Made by a program: the position numbers and the translations under genes. The notes beneath the pieces were generated by a model. That model saw only the letters and a program-made list of their open reading frames with translations. It had not been told where the DNA came from and made no database searches. A DNA stretch of 7,345 nucleotides, taken from Prado023 sp036375875. GTDB lineage: Bacteria; Actinomycetota; Actinomycetes; S36-B12; CAIYMF01. This document shows positions 1 to 5,340 of this stretch, one piece after another. Numbering within the stretch: position 1 is the first letter of the stretch; each line of letters begins with the position of its first letter. The stretch lies in the NCBI GenBank assembly GCA_036375875.1, contig DASVBK010000170.1:1-7345 (forward strand), written 5' to 3'.

Positions 1-257
1 CGGTCCAGCAGGTCATCGGCCGTCGTGGTGGCGACGTACAGGCCCGGCACGGCCGCGTCTGCGTCCACCGCCAGGTCCGCCGGCGGCGCCGGGGGCGCGG
101 CGACGTCGGCCTGCCGGGCCTCCCGCCGCCGCCAGCCGACCCACATGCCCCAGGCCCCCAGGCCGATGAGCGCGAGCGTGGCCAGGGTGAGCAGCAGGCG
201 AGGGCCCCACTGGGTCACCGGCGCGGAGTCGGCGGCCAGCACCAGTGCCGTGCTCAT
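1..257 (-). CDS. Membrane-anchored PH-like/'transporter' family protein, pyr-operon member (3' end outside window)
   Basis: Only the first 85 codons are visible; the frame runs open off the left edge. The ATG at 257-255 overlaps the pyrC stop as ATGA, which fixes the start and makes translational coupling likely. The N-terminus (MSTALVLAADSAP...) is followed by one hydrophobic helix at about residues 20-41, then Arg43-Arg45, so the C-terminal part should face the cytoplasm. A Pro/Ala-rich linker (about 50-69) leads into a conserved-looking PGLYVATTTADDLLD segment (71-85). A short protein of this design sits just after pyrC in many actinobacteria (Rv1382 in M. tuberculosis), usually labelled export, transporter or PH-like membrane protein. 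I assign it by position, topology and the GLYVATTTA start of the soluble domain. Its biochemical role is unknown. In relatives carA/carB follow, which would lie beyond the window. Confidence 0.8.
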   Translation of the reverse strand, partial: MSTALVLAADSAPVTQWGPRLLLTLATLALIGLGAWGMWVGWRRREARQADVAAPPAPPADLAVDADAAVPGLYVATTTADDLLD

Positions 258-1570
258 GCGCCGCCCACCAGCACGCCGTCGAGCACGGTCGGACGGCCGC
301 GCAGGAAGGTCGCCATCACGGGGGCGGGCAGGTCACGGCCCGCGTACGGGTTGTTGCGGCTGCGCGAGGCTGAGGCCGCGGCGTCGACGGGGCGACGGGC
401 GTCGGGGTCCACGAGCACGAGGTTGGCCGGCTGGCCGACCTCGATCGGCGTGCCGTGCCCCGCACGTCGCCCGATCCGCGCCGGTGCCGCGGCCATCCGT
501 TCGGCGACGCCAGCCCAGTCCAGCAGCCCCGGGCGGACCATCGTCTCGATGACCACCGCGAGCGCCTGCTCGAGGCCGAGCATGCCGAACGCGGCGACGG
601 CCCACTCGCACTCCTTGTCCTCCGTGGGGTGCGGGGCGTGGTCGGTGGCGACGATGTCGATGGTGCCGTCGGCCAGGGCGGCGCGGACTGCCTCGACGTC
701 GGCGGCCCGGCGCAGCGGTGGGTTCACCTTGAAGACCGGGTCGTAGGTGGCCGCGAGGTCCTCGGTGAGCAGCAGGTGGTGCGGGGTGGCCTCGGCCGTG
801 ACGTCGATACCGCGCGACTTGGCCCAGCGGATGATCTCGACCGAGCCGGCCGTGGACACGTGGCAGACGTGCAGCCGCGAGCCGACGTGCTCGGCCAGCA
901 GCACGTCCCGGGCGATGATCGCCTCCTCGGCGACGGCGGGCCAGCCGCGCAGGCCGAGGCGACCGGAGAGCTCGCCCTCGTTCATCTGCGCGTCGGCGGT
1001 CAGCCGCGGCTCCTGCGCGTGCTGGGCGATGACGCCGTCGAACGCCTTGACGTACTCCAGGGCCCGACGCATGAGCACCGCATCCCAGACGCAGCGCCCG
1101 TCATCGGAGAAGATCCGCACCCGGGCGTCGGAGTCGGCCATCGCGCCGAGCTCGGCCAGGCGCTCACCCTTGAGGCCCACGGTGACCGCCCCCACCGGGA
1201 ACACGTCGACCAACCCCGTGCGCTTGCCCAGGTGCCACACCTGCTCGACGACGCCGGCAGTGTCGGCCACCGGGTCGGTGTTCGCCATGGCGTGCACCGC
1301 GGTGAAGCCGCCGAGTGCGGCGGCCGCCGAGCCGGTGGCGACGGTCTCGGCGTCCTCCCGGCCGGGCTCGCGCAGGTGGGTGTGCAGGTCGACGAGGCCG
1401 GGCAGCAGCACGCCGCCACCGCCCGGCACGACGGTCTCGCCCGGCGCCTCGGCGGCCAGCGAGCCGGGCGCCCCGATCGCGGCGATGTGCCCGTCGGCGA
1501 GGCGCAGGTCCACCGGATCGCCGCCGAGCGGGCGGACGTCGGTGAGCAGGTAGGTGGTCGTGTCGGTCAT
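254..1570 (-). CDS. pyrC: Dihydroorotase (class I, cyclic amidohydrolase)
   Basis: A 438-residue enzyme that reversibly cyclises N-carbamoyl-L-aspartate to dihydroorotate, the third step of de novo UMP synthesis, in the cytoplasm. The family's metal and substrate motifs are all present: the HxH pair His63/His65 in VDLHTHLREPG, the Asp of FSDDG (156), His184 in AQHAQEP, His237 in HVCHVSTAG, and the catalytic Asp310 in VATDHAPH. Asn283 in FKVNPPLR fits the substrate-contact region. An Asp where other amidohydrolases carry a carboxylated lysine is typical of class I enzymes. The ATG overlaps the pyrB stop (ATGA, 1567-1570), and GGAGGGG lies 10 nt upstream inside pyrB. The TGA overlaps the next gene's ATG. 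Length is close to the usual 425-440 and no key residue is missing. Class I dihydroorotases often form complexes with aspartate carbamoyltransferase, and adjacency to pyrB fits this. Confidence 0.97.
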   Translation of the reverse strand: MTDTTTYLLTDVRPLGGDPVDLRLADGHIAAIGAPGSLAAEAPGETVVPGGGGVLLPGLVDLHTHLREPGREDAETVATGSAAAALGGFTAVHAMANTDPVADTAGVVEQVWHLGKRTGLVDVFPVGAVTVGLKGERLAELGAMADSDARVRIFSDDGRCVWDAVLMRRALEYVKAFDGVIAQHAQEPRLTADAQMNEGELSGRLGLRGWPAVAEEAIIARDVLLAEHVGSRLHVCHVSTAGSVEIIRWAKSRGIDVTAEATPHHLLLTEDLAATYDPVFKVNPPLRRAADVEAVRAALADGTIDIVATDHAPHPTEDKECEWAVAAFGMLGLEQALAVVIETMVRPGLLDWAGVAERMAAAPARIGRRAGHGTPIEVGQPANLVLVDPDARRPVDAAASASRSRNNPYAGRDLPAPVMATFLRGRPTVLDGVLVGGA

Positions 1571-2505
1571 GCGAGGTCCGCCCCTCCGAGCAGCAGGTAC
1601 AGGACGGCCATCCGGATGCTCACGCCGTTGGTGACCTGCTCGACGATCACCGAGCGGGGGCCGTCGGCCACCTCGGCGGTGATCTCCATGCCGCGGTTCA
1701 TCGGCCCCGGGTGCATGACGATGGCGTGCTCGGGCAGCAGGGCGGCCCGTCGGGCGTCCAGTCCGTAGCGGCGGGCGTACTCGCGCTCACTGGGGAAGAA
1801 GGCCGCGTCCATCCGCTCGCGCTGGACGCGCAGCATCATCAGGGCGTCGCTGCCTGCCAGGGGGGCGTCGAGGTCGTACGAGATCGCGCAGGGCCACTGC
1901 GTCACGCCCACCGGCAGCAGCGTGGGCGGGGCCACCAGCGTGACCTCTGCCCCCAGCGTGTGCAGCAGCAGGACGTTCGAGCGGGCCACCCGTGAGTGCA
2001 GGACGTCGCCGACGATCGTGACGCGCAGCCCGGCCAGGTCGCCGCTGCCCGATGCCAGGTGCTCGCGCATGGTGTAGGCGTCGAGCAGCGCCTGGGTGGG
2101 GTGCTCGTGCGTGCCGTCGCCGGCGTTCACCACCGCGGCGTCGATCCAGCCGGCCGTCGCCAGCCGATGCGGCGCGCCGCTGGCACTGTGGCGGATCACC
2201 ACGCCGTCGGCACCCATCGCCTGCAGCGTCATCGCCGTGTCCTTGAGGCTCTCGCCCTTGCTCACGCTCGAGCCCTTGGCGGAGAAGTTGATGACGTCGG
2301 CGCTCAGCCGCTTCGCCGCGGCCTCGAACGAGATCCTGGTGCGCGTGGAGTCCTCGAAGAACAGGTTCACCACCGTGCGCCCGCGCAGGGTGGGCAGCTT
2401 CTTCACGGTGCGACCGGTCACCGCGGCCAGCTCGCGCGCGGTGTCGAGCACGTGGACCGCGTCGTCGTGGGTCAGGTCCGCGGCGGAGAGCAGGTGGCGG
2501 TTCAC
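1567..2505 (-). CDS. pyrB: Aspartate carbamoyltransferase catalytic chain
   Basis: A 312-residue transcarbamylase that joins carbamoyl phosphate and L-aspartate to give N-carbamoyl-L-aspartate, the committed step of pyrimidine synthesis. Visible motifs are the carbamoyl-phosphate loop STRTR at 53-57, the SKGES loop at 82-86 (Lys83), Arg105, the HPTQALLD motif at 135-142 (His135, Gln138), the aspartate-binding LRVQRER at 225-231, and HPGPMNRG at 265-272. The Lys and Arg-x-Gln pattern marks aspartate rather than ornithine carbamoyltransferase. It starts with GTG (2505-2503), overlapping the pyrR stop as GTGA; the only purine-rich stretch upstream is a weak CGGGG, so initiation may depend on ribosomes finishing pyrR. 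It ends overlapping pyrC. No pyrI regulatory chain is present in the window, as is usual in actinobacteria, so control probably comes through PyrR and any PyrC partnership. Confidence 0.97.
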   Translation of the reverse strand: MNRHLLSAADLTHDDAVHVLDTARELAAVTGRTVKKLPTLRGRTVVNLFFEDSTRTRISFEAAAKRLSADVINFSAKGSSVSKGESLKDTAMTLQAMGADGVVIRHSASGAPHRLATAGWIDAAVVNAGDGTHEHPTQALLDAYTMREHLASGSGDLAGLRVTIVGDVLHSRVARSNVLLLHTLGAEVTLVAPPTLLPVGVTQWPCAISYDLDAPLAGSDALMMLRVQRERMDAAFFPSEREYARRYGLDARRAALLPEHAIVMHPGPMNRGMEITAEVADGPRSVIVEQVTNGVSIRMAVLYLLLGGADLA

Positions 2506-3038
2506 GCGTCGGCCCCGATGACGACCTCGTCGACGCCGTCGAGCTCCGCGACGCGCACCCGCACCTGCTCGCGCAGCGAGGTCGGCACGTTCTTGCCGAC
2601 GTGGTCGGCGCGGATCGGCAGCTCGCGATGGCCGCGGTCGACGAGCACCGCCAGGCGCACGGCACGGGGCCGGCCGAGCTCGGCCAGGGCGTCCAGCGCG
2701 GCCCGGATCGAGCGGCCGCTGAACAGCACGTCGTCGACGAGCACCACGGTGCGCCCGTCGATGCCCTCGGGCGGCACGACCGTGGGCTCCAGCGCCCGGG
2801 CCGGCTTCATCCGCAGGTCGTCGCGGAACATCGTGATGTCCAGCGACCCCACCGGGACCTGGGCGCCCGGCTCGATCGAGGCGATCCGCTCGGCGATCCG
2901 CCGGGCCAGCGGGACGCCGCGGGTGGGGATGCCCATGAGCACCACCTGGTCGGCGCCCTTCTCGCGCTCGAGGATCTCGTGGGCGATGCGGGACAGGGCA
3001 CGGGCGATGTCGTTCTCGTCGAGCACGCGGGTTGCCAC
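2502..3038 (-). CDS. pyrR: PyrR bifunctional pyr regulator / uracil phosphoribosyltransferase
   Basis: A 178-residue type I phosphoribosyltransferase fold. PyrR proteins bind pyr mRNA when UMP/UTP is high, are opposed by PRPP, and often have uracil phosphoribosyltransferase activity. Visible features are GIPTRGVPLA (36-45), the PyrR-typical LDITMFRDDLR (66-76), the PRPP-binding loop VVLVDDVLFSGRS (98-110), and the conserved VDRGHRELPIRADHVGKNVPTS region split around residue 150. I chose the GTG at 3038-3036 because AAGGAG lies 6 nt upstream and the protein begins at the family's normal position (MATRVLDENDIARAL); no nearer ATG fits. It is the first gene of the pyr operon and overlaps pyrB. 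Its own leader carries a PyrR-binding hairpin, so it is probably autoregulated. Length and motifs are normal. Confidence 0.97.
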   Translation of the reverse strand: MATRVLDENDIARALSRIAHEILEREKGADQVVLMGIPTRGVPLARRIAERIASIEPGAQVPVGSLDITMFRDDLRMKPARALEPTVVPPEGIDGRTVVLVDDVLFSGRSIRAALDALAELGRPRAVRLAVLVDRGHRELPIRADHVGKNVPTSLREQVRVRVAELDGVDEVVIGADA

Positions 3039-3044
3039 CCAGCG

Positions 3045-3050
3045 CTCCTT
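3045..3050 (-). promoter_or_regulatory. pyrR ribosome binding site (AAGGAG)
   Basis: AAGGAG is followed by a 6-nt spacer (CGCTGG) and the GTG start at 3038. It decides the pyrR start codon. It also forms the 3' arm of the lower stem of the PyrR-binding hairpin, so its accessibility should depend on PyrR and UMP. Confidence 0.9.
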
Positions 3051-3080
3051 CCCCGCCTCACGGGACGGTCGTTAAAGGAG
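3045..3080 (-). promoter_or_regulatory. PyrR-binding RNA hairpin sequestering the pyrR Shine-Dalgarno
   Basis: Read on the minus strand, the leader RNA folds as: lower stem CUCCUU (3080-3075) with AAGGAG (3050-3045), six perfect pairs; a 5' internal loop UAACGA (3074-3069) facing GG (3052-3051); upper stem CCGUC (3068-3064) with GGCGG (3057-3053), five pairs including one U-G; and hexaloop CCGUGA (3063-3058). The core GUCCCGUGAGGC (3066-3055) matches RUCCNGNGAGGY of the known PyrR-binding-loop consensus at every position. AAGGAG is the pyrR ribosome binding site, so closing the lower stem hides it. No U-run terminator is present, which argues against Bacillus-style attenuation. It fits the translational repression described for mycobacterial PyrR. 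The fold was done by eye, without an energy calculation. Confidence 0.9.
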
Positions 3081-3098
3081 GGCACGTTGTCGCCGGCG

Positions 3099-3104
3099 AT
3101 CCTA
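3099..3104 (-). promoter_or_regulatory. Probable -10 element of the pyr operon promoter (TAGGAT)
   Basis: TAGGAT fits the actinobacterial TANNNT -10 pattern. A start site 6-7 nt downstream (about 3091) would give a leader of about 52 nt that contains the whole PyrR hairpin. No good -35 hexamer is seen at 17-18 nt; the best-spaced hexamer is GCAGGC at 3122-3127, a poor match. The position in the bldD-pyrR gap, between the bldD hairpin and the PyrR leader, supports the call. Confidence 0.6.
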
Positions 3105-3164
3105 CCCGGCGCCCCGGCGCTGCCTGCGAGGCGACACCACGGGTGGCGCGGCGCCGGCAGCGCG

Positions 3165-3184
3165 GGCCGGGCGCGGCCCCGGCC
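3165..3184 (-). terminator. GC-rich hairpin after bldD, candidate terminator
   Basis: On the minus strand GGCCGGG, a 6-nt loop GCCGCG, and CCCGGCC form a perfect 7-bp stem starting about 14 nt after the bldD stop. A flanking GC pair can extend it past one bulged C. There is no U-tract, as is common for actinobacterial terminator-like hairpins. It lies upstream of the pyr promoter and would separate bldD from pyrR transcripts. The gap is extremely GC-rich, so chance pairing is possible. Confidence 0.5.
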
Positions 3185-3197
3185 GCCCGGGCCGGCG

Positions 3198-3686
3198 TCA
3201 GTCGACGGAGCGGCGGGCCTCGGGGTTGAGCACGCCCCACGCGATGAGCTGCTCGGCCAACGGACCGGGTGCCTCGTCGTAGATCACGGCCAGGGTCCGC
3301 AGGTCGTCCTGGCGGATCGACAGCACTCGGCCGTTGTAGTCGCCGCGCTGGGCCTGGATCGCGGCCACGTAGCGTGCGAGCGGCCCCGACTTCTCCGCGG
3401 GCACCTTGCCCAGCTGCTCGAGGTCGATGATGAGGCGGGGCGGCGGCTCGACGAGGGCCGGACTGGCCGGCTCGGGCAGCAGCTCGGTCATCGGCACCCC
3501 GTAGAACTCGGCCAGCTCAGCCAGCCGCTGCACGGTGACCGCGCGGTCCCCCCGCTCGTAGGAGCCGACGACGACGGCCTTCCACACGCCCCCCGACTTG
3601 GCCTCGACACCCTGCAGGCTCAACCCCTGCTGGTTGCGGACCTGCCGCAACTTGGCACCGAGGGCCTTCGCGTAGTCGTTCGACAT
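3198..3686 (-). CDS. bldD: BldD, c-di-GMP-dependent developmental transcription regulator
   Basis: A 162-residue cytoplasmic DNA-binding protein. Residues about 8-70 are an XRE-type helix-turn-helix (AKLRQVRNQQGLSL; VVVGSYERGDRAVTVQRLAEL; FYGVPMTELLP), very close to Streptomyces BldD from memory. After a short Pro-rich linker (about 71-84), the C-terminal domain carries the c-di-GMP signature RGD-x8-RQDD: Arg114-Gly115-Asp116 and Arg125-Gln126-Asp127-Asp128. In Streptomyces a c-di-GMP tetramer bound there holds two BldD molecules together and represses sporulation genes. The ATG is preceded by AGGAGG with a 5-nt spacer. Usual length is about 160-167, so it is intact. Position directly before pyrR is as in S. 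coelicolor, but here pyk, not nusB, lies upstream. Whether this organism sporulates cannot be told from the window. Confidence 0.96.
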   Translation of the reverse strand: MSNDYAKALGAKLRQVRNQQGLSLQGVEAKSGGVWKAVVVGSYERGDRAVTVQRLAELAEFYGVPMTELLPEPASPALVEPPPRLIIDLEQLGKVPAEKSGPLARYVAAIQAQRGDYNGRVLSIRQDDLRTLAVIYDEAPGPLAEQLIAWGVLNPEARRSVD

Positions 3687-3710
3687 CCGGCCCTCCTGAG
3701 CTGTCGCGCA

Positions 3711-3726
3711 CACGCTACGGAGCGTG
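3711..3726 (-). repeat. Perfect inverted repeat over the bldD -10 (CACGCT-CCGT-AGCGTG)
   Basis: Six-base arms around a 4-nt spacer are exactly complementary. The repeat covers the proposed bldD -10. It could be an operator for a regulator, or a chance palindrome in GC-rich DNA. The bound factor is unknown; the orientation of its TCAC/GTG arms is inverted relative to the BldD box. Confidence 0.55.
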
Positions 3727-3741
3727 ACCACCGGGAAGCAA
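3712..3741 (-). promoter_or_regulatory. Candidate bldD promoter (TTGCTT - 18 nt - TAGCGT)
   Basis: In the 74-nt gap between pyk and bldD, TTGCTT (3741-3736) and TAGCGT (3717-3712) are spaced 18 nt apart, matching a -35 with TTG conserved and a TANNNT -10. A start near 3705 would leave a leader of about 19 nt containing AGGAGG. An inverted repeat covers the -10 and a possible BldD half-site pair lies between the two hexamers. Confidence 0.5.
3723..3732 (-). promoter_or_regulatory. Possible BldD autoregulatory box (GGTGGTCACG)
   Basis: GGTGG-TCACG resembles the published BldD half-site pair AGTGA...TCACC with no gap, agreeing at 7 of 10 bases, and sits between the proposed -35 and -10 of bldD. 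BldD represses its own gene in Streptomyces, so a site here is expected. The match is imperfect, so this is a lead only. Confidence 0.3.
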
Positions 3742-3746
3742 CCCGG
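3731..3746 (-). terminator. Small hairpin after pyk (CCGGG-TTGCTT-CCCGG)
   Basis: A perfect 5-bp stem with a 6-nt loop lies 14 nt after the pyk stop; ACC/GGT outside it can add pairs across an asymmetric internal loop. No U-tract follows. It could help end pyk transcripts, but its loop is the same TTGCTT proposed as the bldD -35, so the two roles would overlap. Confidence 0.3.
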
Positions 3747-3760
3747 GAGGGTCCGGCGGG

Positions 3761-5200
3761 TCAGCTGGGCAGCGCGCGCTCCACCGAGCCAGCACCCACC
3801 GTGTGCACGCGAAGGCCATTCGTGGTGCCCGACACGCCGGGCGGCACGCCCGCGATGATGATCACCAGCTCGCCCGCCTTGCCCAGCCCGCTGGCCAGCA
3901 GCTCGGCGTCGATCTGCTCGACCATCTGGTCGGTGTGCATGGCCGGCGGCACCAGGAAGGCATCCACGCCCCACACCACCGACAGCCGCTGCTGCACCGC
4001 GGCACTCGGGGTGAACGCGAGCATGCGGTTCTTCGGTCGGCTGGAGGCCACCTCCCGGGCCGTCCGGCCGGTCTCGGTGAAGGAGGCGATGAAGCTCGCG
4101 TCGGTACGGCGCGCCAGGTCCACGGCCGACTTGGTCACTGCCTCGCCGATGGTCAGGTACTTCTTCTTCGGCAGCTTCGGCATGCGCTCGAGGCCGTTCT
4201 CCTCTGCGTACTGCACGATGCTGGCCATCGTCTGCACCACGATGTTCGGGTGCTTGCCGACGCTGGTCTCGCCGGAGAGCATCACCGCGTCCGCGCCGTC
4301 GAGCACCGCGTTCGCCACGTCCGAGGCCTCGGCACGGGTCGGCCGGGTGTTCTCCATCATGGACTCGAGCATCTGCGTGGCCACGATCACCGGCTTGTTG
4401 GCCTCGCGGCACATCTGGATGGCCCGCTTCTGGACGATCGGCACCTCCTGCAGCGGGAGCTCGACGCCCAGGTCGCCGCGGGCCACCATGACCCCGTCGA
4501 AGGCCGCGACGATGTCCGCCAGGTTCTCGACCGCCTGCGGCTTCTCGACCTTGGCCAGCACGGGGATGCGCCGGCCCATCTCGTCCATGATCGCGTGCAC
4601 GTCGTCGACGTCGGCCCCGTTGCGCACGAACGACAGGAACACCATGTCGACGCCGATGCGCAGCGCCCAGCGCAGGTCGTCCTTGTCCTTCTCCGACAGG
4701 GCGGGCACGCTCACGTTGGCCCCGGGCAGGTTGATGCCCTTGTTGTTGCTGACCGGGCCGCCCTCCAGCACCCGGGTGACCACGCGGGGGCCGTCGACCT
4801 GGATGACCTCGACCTTCACCTTGCCGTCGTCGATGAGCAGCGTGTCGCCGGCCTGGCAGTCGCCGGGCAGGCCCTTGTGGGTGGTGCCGCACTGGGTCAC
4901 GTCGCCGAGCACGTCCTCGGTCGTGATGGTGAACTCCGCGCCGTTGTCGAGCATCACCGGGCCGTCGGCGAACCGGCCGAGGCGGATCTTGGGGCCCTGC
5001 AGGTCGGCCACGATGCCCACCCCGCGGCCCAGCTCGCGCGCCGCGCGCCGCACGTTCGCGTAGGACTCGGCGTGCACGGCATGCTCGCCGTGCGACATGT
5101 TGAGCCGCGCCACGTTCATGCCGGACTCGATCAGCTGCTTGATCTGCTCGTACGAGGAGGTGGCAGGCCCGAGGGTGCAGACGATCTTGGCGCGGCGCAT
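3761..5200 (-). CDS. pyk: Pyruvate kinase
   Basis: A 479-residue cytoplasmic enzyme that transfers phosphate from phosphoenolpyruvate to ADP at the end of glycolysis. The (beta/alpha)8 barrel starts at once with RRAKIVCTLGP (2-12). Arg32, Asn34 and Ser36 lie in NVARLNMSHG. The B-domain lid spans roughly 71-166. Lys217 and Glu219 in LAKVEKPQAVEN are the catalytic Lys and a metal ligand; Asp243 in ARGDLGVE is the second metal ligand. RPTRAEASDVANAVLDGADA and MLSGET follow, and the allosteric C-domain fills roughly 340-479. DLQGPKIRL (66-74) carries Leu-Gln and Lys where K+-dependent enzymes have Thr-Lys and Glu. The ATG at 5200 begins the protein where homologues begin, has no Shine-Dalgarno, and lies 7 nt after a TACGCT -10. 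Neighbours are an unrelated TPR membrane gene and bldD; separate promoters are likely. Confidence 0.97.
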   Translation of the reverse strand: MRRAKIVCTLGPATSSYEQIKQLIESGMNVARLNMSHGEHAVHAESYANVRRAARELGRGVGIVADLQGPKIRLGRFADGPVMLDNGAEFTITTEDVLGDVTQCGTTHKGLPGDCQAGDTLLIDDGKVKVEVIQVDGPRVVTRVLEGGPVSNNKGINLPGANVSVPALSEKDKDDLRWALRIGVDMVFLSFVRNGADVDDVHAIMDEMGRRIPVLAKVEKPQAVENLADIVAAFDGVMVARGDLGVELPLQEVPIVQKRAIQMCREANKPVIVATQMLESMMENTRPTRAEASDVANAVLDGADAVMLSGETSVGKHPNIVVQTMASIVQYAEENGLERMPKLPKKKYLTIGEAVTKSAVDLARRTDASFIASFTETGRTAREVASSRPKNRMLAFTPSAAVQQRLSVVWGVDAFLVPPAMHTDQMVEQIDAELLASGLGKAGELVIIIAGVPPGVSGTTNGLRVHTVGAGSVERALPS

Positions 5201-5207
5201 GACGGGC

Positions 5208-5213
5208 AGCGTA
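5208..5213 (-). promoter_or_regulatory. Probable -10 of pyk (TACGCT) giving a leaderless mRNA
   Basis: TACGCT fits TANNNT and its last base is separated from the pyk ATG by 7 nt (GCCCGTC). At usual spacing transcription would begin at the ATG or one base before it. There is no purine-rich ribosome binding site just upstream, which agrees. No clear -35 was seen. Confidence 0.6.
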
Positions 5214-5275
5214 GCCACGGCGGCTGCCCGCGGCGCGGCGAAGCGGGGAACGGTCGGCGAATTGCCCCGCACGCT

Positions 5276-5290
5276 GCCGGGCGTGCCGGC
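5276..5290 (-). terminator. Weak hairpin in the TPR gene-pyk gap (GCCGG-CACGC-CCGGC)
   Basis: A perfect 5-bp stem with a 5-nt loop about 50 nt beyond the TPR-gene stop, in a 140-nt gap (5201-5340) that otherwise holds only GC-rich sequence and the pyk -10. No U-tract. It may contribute to ending the upstream transcript. Confidence 0.25.
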
Positions 5291-5340
5291 TGGTGCCGCC
5301 GCCGCGGGCCGCGCCCCTGGAGCCGTGCCGGCGAGGAGGC

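Noticed and set aside
455..1768. 437-codon plus-strand frame opposite pyrC/pyrB
   Set aside because: Antisense shadow of two clear enzymes; no motif and no plausible ribosome binding site.
3039..3104. Bacillus-type PyrR attenuator with terminator and antiterminator
   Set aside because: No terminator stem followed by U residues exists between the PyrR loop and the pyrR start; the leader is only about 50 nt. Translational control fits better.
3687..4892. Long N-terminal extension of bldD in frame through pyk
   Set aside because: The BldD family begins at MSNDYAKALG-like sequence, AGGAGG precedes the ATG at 3686, and the extension is out-of-frame pyk.
2601..5063. 820-codon open frame on the plus strand opposite pyrR, bldD and pyk
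   Set aside because: It runs antisense through three genes with full family motifs. Long open antisense frames are expected at this GC content; the product is low-complexity with no recognisable domain.
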